Assembly (NCBI GenBank): GCA_022482545.1
Contig: JAKVOZ010000006.1
Coordinates: forward strand, 54,117 to 118,116
Source of the DNA: Bacteroidales bacterium
GTDB lineage: Bacteria; Bacteroidota; Bacteroidia; Bacteroidales; P3
DNA length: 64,000 nt
Direction of reading: 5' to 3'
Translations under genes and position numbers: made by a program
Shown: positions 58,334-64,000 of the stretch, in pieces
Position numbering within the stretch: the stretch's first letter is position 1
Layout: each line of letters begins with the position of its first letter
Notes under the pieces: generated by a model
The model's database searches: none
What the model was told of the DNA's origin: nothing
What the model saw: only the letters and a program-made list of their open reading frames with translations

Positions 58334-59901
58334 TGAACGATATAAAAGATAAAATATTAAATATTATTCCTAATGTTACTTTTACTGACAACAAAGATGT
58401 TGTGGCAAATGTTCAAAAAGAAGATTTACACAAACTTTGCAAGGCATTAAAAGATGACAATCAAGAACCAATGGATTTTCTTAGAGATATTGTTGGAATG
58501 GATTTTGGAGATAGTTTAGGTTGTTATTATTACATTGAATCAACAAAAACATTTAACCGCATAACTCTTAGAACTCAAACAGATGATTTAAACAATCCAA
58601 CATTAGACAGCGTTAGTGATTTATGGATTACTGCTGAAATAAAAGAGAGAGAAGTATTTGATTTCTTTGGTATTAAGTTTAATGGAAACAAGAATATGAG
58701 ACGATTGTTTCTTAGAGATAGTTGGCAAGGTTTTCCATTAAGAAAGAACTATGATATGAATTCTAATCCATTAGATATGACTAATGAAGACACAAAACAA
58801 GATGATGATGATGAGAATCTTCTTATGCTTAACGTAGGACCTCAGCATCCTTCTACTCATGGAGCATTACGTCTTCGTACTTTTGTTGATGGAGAGATAA
58901 TAAAAAAGATAGACCCTGTTTGTGGCTACATTCATCGTGGAATAGAAAAACTTAACGAAAGTCTTACTTATCCACAGACTCTTGCTTTGACAGACCGTTT
59001 AGATTATCTTTCAGCAAATCAAAACCGTCATTGCTTATGTATGTGCATTGAAAAAGCAATAGGTATAGAACTAACTGAGAGAATAGAATATATAAGGACA
59101 ATCATTGATGAGTTGCAAAGAATAGACTCACATCTTTTGTTTTTCTCTTCACTTATATTAGATATGGGAGCATACACTCCTTTCTTCTATGGTTTTAGAG
59201 ATAGAGAGATGATACTTGATATTTTTGAAAAAACAACAGGAGGTCGTCTTATTCAAAACTATAACCGTATTGGTGGAGTGCAAGCAGATATTTATCCTGA
59301 TTTTCAAAAAGATGTCAAAGCATTTATTAAGCATATGAGAGGCATTGTTCATGAATACCATGAAGTTGTTACTGGCAATGTTATCTTTACAACAAGATTG
59401 AAAGGTGTTGGCGTTTTAACTAAACAAGATGCTATTTCATTTGCTTGTACAGGAGGTACAGGAAGAGCATCTGGTTGGAAAAACGATGTAAGAAAACATC
59501 ATCCTTATAGTATTTATGACAAAATTGATTTTAAAGAGATAACATATAACGAAGGAGATAGTTTTTCAAGGTATATGGTACGTATGGACGAGATAATGGA
59601 GTCAATGAATATCATAGAACAATTGATTGACAACATACCAGAAGGTGATTTTTATGTCAAAACAAAACCAATAATAAATGTTCCAGAAGGAGTTTATAGT
59701 GCATCAGTAGAGGCTTCAAGAGGAGAATTTGGAGTATTTTTGGAAAGCAAAGGTGGTAAGACTCCATATCGTTTGCATTATCGTAGTACAGGCCTTCCTC
59801 TTGTTCATGTACTTGATACTGTTTGTTATGGATTTAAGATAGCAGACCTTTATGCTATTGGTGGCTCACTTGATTATGTTATACCAGATATTGATAGATA
59901 A
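58333..59901 (+). CDS. nuoCD: NADH-quinone oxidoreductase fused subunits C and D
   Basis: The protein has 522 residues. Residues 1-145 are the 30 kDa NuoC domain (LWITAEIKEREVFDFFGIKF, FLRDSWQGFPLRKNY). Residues 165-522 are the 49 kDa NuoD domain (LNVGPQHPSTHGALRLRTFV, CGYIHRGIEKLNESLTYPQT, and the end YAIGGSLDYVIPDIDR). The fusion occurs in several lineages. NuoD forms part of the quinone site with NuoB. No nuoE, F or G follows; the next gene is nuoH. Confidence 0.95.
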   Translation: MNDIKDKILNIIPNVTFTDNKDVVANVQKEDLHKLCKALKDDNQEPMDFLRDIVGMDFGDSLGCYYYIESTKTFNRITLRTQTDDLNNPTLDSVSDLWITAEIKEREVFDFFGIKFNGNKNMRRLFLRDSWQGFPLRKNYDMNSNPLDMTNEDTKQDDDDENLLMLNVGPQHPSTHGALRLRTFVDGEIIKKIDPVCGYIHRGIEKLNESLTYPQTLALTDRLDYLSANQNRHCLCMCIEKAIGIELTERIEYIRTIIDELQRIDSHLLFFSSLILDMGAYTPFFYGFRDREMILDIFEKTTGGRLIQNYNRIGGVQADIYPDFQKDVKAFIKHMRGIVHEYHEVVTGNVIFTTRLKGVGVLTKQDAISFACTGGTGRASGWKNDVRKHHPYSIYDKIDFKEITYNEGDSFSRYMVRMDEIMESMNIIEQLIDNIPEGDFYVKTKPIINVPEGVYSASVEASRGEFGVFLESKGGKTPYRLHYRSTGLPLVHVLDTVCYGFKIADLYAIGGSLDYVIPDIDR

Positions 59902-59915
59902 AAAAGAATAATGAT

Positions 59916-61013
59916 ATGGGAAATTCATTTTTAGATTATTATAATATACAACCTATTACTTCATGGATAAATAACTTCCTTTGCACTTATATGCCACAAG
60001 GATTAGCTTATTTGATTGAAGGATTAGTTATTGCTGTTGCTTTGATTCTTGCTTATTCAGTAATTGCTATAATACTTATATATATGGAAAGAAAAGTATG
60101 TGCTGCTTTTCAACTTAGATTAGGACCTATGCGTGTTGGTAAGTGGGGCTTATTACAAGTATTTGCTGATGTGTTTAAAATTCTTATCAAAGAAATAATA
60201 AGACTAAAACATTCAGATAACTTTCTTTACAATTTAGCTCCATATATTGTTATCCTTGCTTCTATTCTTACATTTAGTTGTTTGCCATGGAACAAAGGAT
60301 TGCAAGTTATTGATTATAATATAGGAGTATTTTTTATTATTTCAGTATCATCTATTGAAGTATTAGGCATATTACTTGCTGGTTGGAGTAGTAGAAACAA
60401 ATATTCTATGGTTGGTTCAATGAGAGCAGGAGCAATGATGATTAGTTATGAATTATCACTTGGAATTGTTATGGTTACAATGGTAGTTATGACTGGAACA
60501 ATGAACATAAATAGTATTGTAGAGATGCAAGCAAATGGTTGGAATATATTTAAAGGACACTTACCTGCTATCATCGCTTTCCTTATTTATCTTGTTGCAG
60601 GTAATGCAGAAGCTAACAGAGGACCTTTTGACCTTGCAGAAGCAGAACAAGAACTAACAGCAGGTTATCATACAGAATATTCTGGAATGCACTTTGGGTT
60701 CTTCTATTTAGCAGAATATTTGAATCTGTTTATTGTATCTGGTATTGCAACAACTATCTTTCTTGGTGGTTGGATGCCTTTACATATTGTAGGACTTGAT
60801 GGATTTAATGCAATAATGGATTATATCCCAGGACTTGTTTGGTTCTTTGGTAAAACACTATTTGTTGTCTTTCTTTTGATGTGGATTAAATGGACATTTC
60901 CTCGTTTGCGTATTGACCAAGTGTTAAGATTAGAATGGAAATATCTTTTACCTCTTGGAATAATTAATCTTATTATTATGACAGCTTGCAAGATGAGTGG
61001 AATAATTTTTTAA
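59916..61013 (+). CDS. nuoH: NADH-quinone oxidoreductase subunit H
   Basis: The protein has 365 residues and about eight membrane helices. Conserved segments are YMERKVCAAFQLRLGPMRVG, LQVFADVFKILIKEIIR, EANRGPFDLAEAEQELTAGY and SGMHFGFFYLAEYLNLF. It forms the quinone chamber and links the peripheral arm to the antiporter-like subunits. It is 14 bases after nuoCD. Confidence 0.96.
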   Translation: MGNSFLDYYNIQPITSWINNFLCTYMPQGLAYLIEGLVIAVALILAYSVIAIILIYMERKVCAAFQLRLGPMRVGKWGLLQVFADVFKILIKEIIRLKHSDNFLYNLAPYIVILASILTFSCLPWNKGLQVIDYNIGVFFIISVSSIEVLGILLAGWSSRNKYSMVGSMRAGAMMISYELSLGIVMVTMVVMTGTMNINSIVEMQANGWNIFKGHLPAIIAFLIYLVAGNAEANRGPFDLAEAEQELTAGYHTEYSGMHFGFFYLAEYLNLFIVSGIATTIFLGGWMPLHIVGLDGFNAIMDYIPGLVWFFGKTLFVVFLLMWIKWTFPRLRIDQVLRLEWKYLLPLGIINLIIMTACKMSGIIF

Positions 61014-61026
61014 AAATATATAGACA

Positions 61027-61467
61027 ATGAATGGATTTATAATATATATAAGAAATGCTTTTAAAGGATTATGGAGTTTGCTGATAGGAATGCGAACGAC
61101 TATGAGAGTATTTTTTAGAAAGAAAGTAACAGAACAATATCCTGAAAATCGTTTAACATTAAAAATATCAGACCGTTTTCGTGGTGAGCTTATAATGCCA
61201 AAAGATGAAAATGGCAACAATAGATGTGTGGCTTGTGGGCTTTGTCAGATGGCTTGTCCAAATAACACTATCAACATCATCTCTGAAACAAAAGAAAGTG
61301 AAGATGGTAAAAAGAAACGTTGTCTTGTTAAATATGAATATGATTTAGGCTCTTGTATGTTCTGCCAATTATGTGTTAATGCTTGTCCTCATCAAGCCAT
61401 AATGTTTTCAACACATTTTGAGAATGCAGTCTTTGACCGTACAAAATTAGTAAGACAATTAAATTAG
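61027..61467 (+). CDS. nuoI: NADH-quinone oxidoreductase subunit I
   Basis: The protein has 146 residues with two [4Fe-4S] sites, CVACGLCQMACPNNTINI and CMFCQLCVNACPHQAIMF. The N-terminal segment is amphipathic (IIYIRNAFKGLWSLLIGMRT). It carries clusters N6a and N6b. In a complex without NuoEFG this subunit is the probable entry point for electrons from ferredoxin. Confidence 0.95.
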   Translation: MNGFIIYIRNAFKGLWSLLIGMRTTMRVFFRKKVTEQYPENRLTLKISDRFRGELIMPKDENGNNRCVACGLCQMACPNNTINIISETKESEDGKKKRCLVKYEYDLGSCMFCQLCVNACPHQAIMFSTHFENAVFDRTKLVRQLN

Positions 61468-61496
61468 AATATTTTAATTAAAAAATATAAATAATT

Positions 61497-62012
61497 ATGA
61501 GTATAACTCTTCAACAAATAATATTTTTCATAGTAGCAATAGTTGTTATTGTATTCTCTATTATGAGTGTAACAACAAAAAGCATACTACGTTCTGCTAC
61601 TTATCTTTTGTTTGTGCTTTTCAGTACAGCAATGTTTTATTTTATTCTTGATTATACATTCTTAGGTGCTGCACAGATTATTATTTATGCTGGCGGTATA
61701 ATGATACTATATGTATTCTCAATACTTTTGACTCGTTCTGACAAAAACATAAACATTCGTATAAAGTGGAGCAAACTATTAGCAATACTGATAACAACAC
61801 TTATTGGAGGAGCTATCATATTGTTCTGCATCTTTTCTCACAACTTTGCCAACACTTATACTAATATTCCAAACAATGAATTGAATATGAATTTGATTGG
61901 ACAAACTTTAATGGGCGCAGAAAAATATCAATATGTTCTTCCTTTTGAAGCTGTTGGTGTTTTATTATTAGCATGTATGATTGGAGCAATAGTTATTGCA
62001 CGTAAAAAATAA
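61497..62012 (+). CDS. nuoJ: NADH-quinone oxidoreductase subunit J
   Basis: The protein has 171 residues and five membrane segments; FFIVAIVVIVFSIMSVTTKS, YLLFVLFSTAMFYFILDYTF and LGAAQIIIYAGGIMILYVFS are typical of NuoJ. The C-terminal helix FEAVGVLLLACMIGAIVIAR is conserved. It starts 29 bases after nuoI. Confidence 0.94.
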   Translation: MSITLQQIIFFIVAIVVIVFSIMSVTTKSILRSATYLLFVLFSTAMFYFILDYTFLGAAQIIIYAGGIMILYVFSILLTRSDKNINIRIKWSKLLAILITTLIGGAIILFCIFSHNFANTYTNIPNNELNMNLIGQTLMGAEKYQYVLPFEAVGVLLLACMIGAIVIARKK

Positions 62013-62019
62013 AGAAATT

Positions 62020-62331
62020 ATGAATATACCAATAGAATATTATTTAATTGTAAGCACAGTGATGTTAGTTGCAGGTATTTATGGTTTTCTTACCCGCAAA
62101 AATATTCTTGCTATGCTTATTTCAGTAGAACTTATATTGAATGCTACTGATATTAACTTTGCAGTATTTAATCGCTATCTTTATCCAAATCATTTAGAAG
62201 GACATTTCTTTACATTATTTGGTATTGTTATTGCTGCTGCAGAGACTGCTGTTGCGATTGCGATAATGATAAACATTTATCGTAATCTTCGTAGCATTGA
62301 AAATAAAGATATTGAAAAAATGAAACATTAA
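62020..62331 (+). CDS. nuoK: NADH-quinone oxidoreductase subunit K
   Basis: The protein has 103 residues and three membrane helices with the conserved Glu residues in LAMLISVELILNATDINFAV and FGIVIAAAETAVAIAIMINI. The ATG at 62020 gives the usual length; an earlier in-frame start at 61996 would overlap nuoJ. Confidence 0.95.
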   Translation: MNIPIEYYLIVSTVMLVAGIYGFLTRKNILAMLISVELILNATDINFAVFNRYLYPNHLEGHFFTLFGIVIAAAETAVAIAIMINIYRNLRSIENKDIEKMKH

Positions 62332-62346
62332 AAAAGAAAATAAGAT

Positions 62347-64000
62347 ATGGAATATACAATATTTATAATACTTCTGCCACTATTGATGTTTATCTTTTTA
62401 GGATTGGCTGGTCATAAACTTAATCCTAAGATTGCAGGCATTCTTGGTTGTTGTTCATTGGCGATAGTTACCATTCTTTCTTTTTATACTGCTTGGCAAT
62501 ACTTTTTTGTTATGCCAAGAAATAGTCAAGGAGTATATGAAGCAATAACTGTGTTTAACTTTCAATGGCTTCACTTCACTCCTACATTACATATAGACTT
62601 AGGCATAATGCTTGACCCTATCTCGGTTATGATGCTTATTGTTATCTCAACCGTTTCTTTTATGGTTCATATTTATAGTTTAGGTTATATGCACGGAGAA
62701 AAAGGATTTCAAAGATACTTTGCTTTCTTATCTCTTTTCACTATGTCTATGCTTGGATTAGTTGTTGCAACAAACATTTTTCAGATGTATCTTTTTTGGG
62801 AACTTGTTGGAGTATCATCATATTTATTGATTGGTTTTTATTATACTCGTGCTGCATCAGTTTCTGCAAGTAAGAAAGCATTTATTGTTACTCGTTTTGC
62901 TGACTTAGGTTTCTTAATTGGTATCTTAATCTTTGGATTTTATGAAAAAACATTTGATTTTGCTACTATGGGAGCAAGTACAAGTATTGCAGGAGTTAGT
63001 TTAAGTGGTATTGCTAAAATTATGCTTCCTCTTTCTCTTGGACTTATGTTTATTGGTGGTGCAGGCAAAAGTGCTATGTTTCCATTACATATATGGCTAC
63101 CAGACGCTATGGAAGGTCCAACACCTGTTTCCGCATTAATTCATGCTGCTACTATGGTTGTTGCCGGCGTTTATCTTGTTGCAAGAATGTTCCCTTTATT
63201 TATAGTTTATGCTCCTAATGTTCTTCATATTATTGCTTACGTTGGAGTATTCACTGCATTCTTTGCTGCCACTATTGCTTGCGTTCAAAGCGATATTAAA
63301 AGAGTACTCGCCTTTTCTACCATATCTCAAATAGCTTTTATGATGGTTGCTATTGGCGTTTGCACTAATCAAGGTTTTGGAACAGAATCTTTCAATGAAC
63401 AAGGAGGACTTGGATATATGGCTTCTATGTTTCATTTATTTACTCACGCTATGTTTAAAGCTTGTTTGTTCCTTTGTGCTGGTGCTATCATTCATACTAT
63501 TGGTAGCAATGAAATGAATTATATGGGAGGATTAAGAAAATATATGCCAATAACTCACATAGCTTTTCTTATATGTTGTTTGGCTATATCTGGTATATTT
63601 CCATTCTCTGGATTTTTTAGTAAAGATGAGATATTAACATCTTGTTTCAACTTTTCTTCTCCTATTGGTTGGATAATGACAATAATTGCAGGTATGACTG
63701 CTTTCTATATGTTCCGTCTTTATTATTGCATATTTTGGGGCAAAGAAGCTAAAAGAGATTTCACTCCAAAAGAAGCTCCATTGACAATGACTATACCTCT
63801 TATTGTTTTAAGCGCTATTACTTGTGTTGCTGGATTTATTCCTTTTGGACATTTTATTAGTGCTGACGGACATTCTTTCACATCTCATATTGAAGTATCA
63901 ACAGCAGTGATAAGTCTTAGTGTTGCTATTGTTTCCATACTTATAGCTACATTATTCTACAAAAACAATAAACAAAACATTCCAGACACTCTTGAAAATA
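62347..64000 (+). CDS. nuoL: NADH-quinone oxidoreductase subunit L (partial, runs off the window)
   Basis: An open frame of 551 codons starts at ATG 62347 and continues past the end. Visible NuoL features are LHIDLGIMLDPISVMMLIVI, LFWELVGVSSYLLIGFYYTR, GAGKSAMFPLHIWLPDAMEG, PTPVSALIHAATMVVAGVYL and MFHLFTHAMFKACLFLCAGA. It is an antiporter-like proton-pumping subunit. It follows nuoK by 15 bases. nuoM and nuoN are expected beyond the window. Confidence 0.95.
   Translation, partial: MEYTIFIILLPLLMFIFLGLAGHKLNPKIAGILGCCSLAIVTILSFYTAWQYFFVMPRNSQGVYEAITVFNFQWLHFTPTLHIDLGIMLDPISVMMLIVISTVSFMVHIYSLGYMHGEKGFQRYFAFLSLFTMSMLGLVVATNIFQMYLFWELVGVSSYLLIGFYYTRAASVSASKKAFIVTRFADLGFLIGILIFGFYEKTFDFATMGASTSIAGVSLSGIAKIMLPLSLGLMFIGGAGKSAMFPLHIWLPDAMEGPTPVSALIHAATMVVAGVYLVARMFPLFIVYAPNVLHIIAYVGVFTAFFAATIACVQSDIKRVLAFSTISQIAFMMVAIGVCTNQGFGTESFNEQGGLGYMASMFHLFTHAMFKACLFLCAGAIIHTIGSNEMNYMGGLRKYMPITHIAFLICCLAISGIFPFSGFFSKDEILTSCFNFSSPIGWIMTIIAGMTAFYMFRLYYCIFWGKEAKRDFTPKEAPLTMTIPLIVLSAITCVAGFIPFGHFISADGHSFTSHIEVSTAVISLSVAIVSILIATLFYKNNKQNIPDTLEN

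Overview
This 64 kb window is low-GC chromosomal DNA from a member of the Bacteroidota, most likely the order Bacteroidales. The signs are promoters of the Bacteroidota type (TTTG, about 18-20 nt, then TAnnTTTG), a type IX secretion C-terminal domain, the porG/uppS/bamA/ompH/ompH cluster, lipid A genes (lpxB, lpxD), SusC-like or OMP-type beta barrels, a GH29 fucosidase and many lipoproteins. The genus cannot be fixed from this sequence. No prophage, insertion sequence or CRISPR array is visible.

Layout. 1-420: end of rnpA, then yidD. 473-2910 (-): a short T9SS-domain protein coupled to a beta-helix surface protein. 3519-8773 (+): an operon of an outer-membrane barrel, an ABC ATPase, two duplicated permeases, a GntR/YtrA repressor and a 28-residue membrane peptide. 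A palindromic operator candidate sits on its promoter. 8931-15884 (-): recA, purF-like, nadE, tatD, rpsT, tRNA-Glu, an unknown gene and a ferredoxin. 16141-17477 (+): a YwqK/MORN-type protein and an exported protein. 17784-23016 (-): cysteine desulfidase, thioredoxin-fold lipoprotein, SpoIID-type protein, lpxB, a small membrane protein and surE. 23113-28842: gtrA-like, lpxD, fucosidase, comM and an acetyltransferase. 28858-32246 (-): a lipoprotein, nucleoside phosphorylase, Gate-domain transporter and an outer-membrane barrel, which may form a nucleoside salvage locus. 32357-37672 (+): porG, uppS, bamA, ompH, ompH, the envelope biogenesis cluster. 37733-49492: two tRNA-Leu genes, folB, an ORF6N protein, pheS, a cyclophilin, polysaccharide deacetylase, recX, a serpin-like lipoprotein, an SLC13-type transporter, pth, L25/Ctc, prs and frr. 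49641-54418 (+): pssA, purS, queA, pyrH and a C69 dipeptidase. 54617-56753: a structured RNA followed by five unknown lipoprotein or membrane genes. 57396-64000 (+): complex I genes nuoA, B, CD, H, I, J, K, L, with no nuoE, F or G.

Two things stand out. First, a 140-142 bp intergenic element occurs four times (3105, 17550, 26595, 44061). Each copy has exactly five copies of the interrupted palindrome AATG-C-CATT at 21-22 bp pitch, plus a conserved 45 bp arm. The nonamers lie on one face of the helix, as expected of an array of homodimer binding sites. Second, a leader-like RNA at 54617-54812 has a long branched stem, and part of its top hairpin can instead pair with a downstream segment that ends in six U residues. 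This could be a switch or a free small RNA. It stands directly in front of a five-gene cassette of unknown function.
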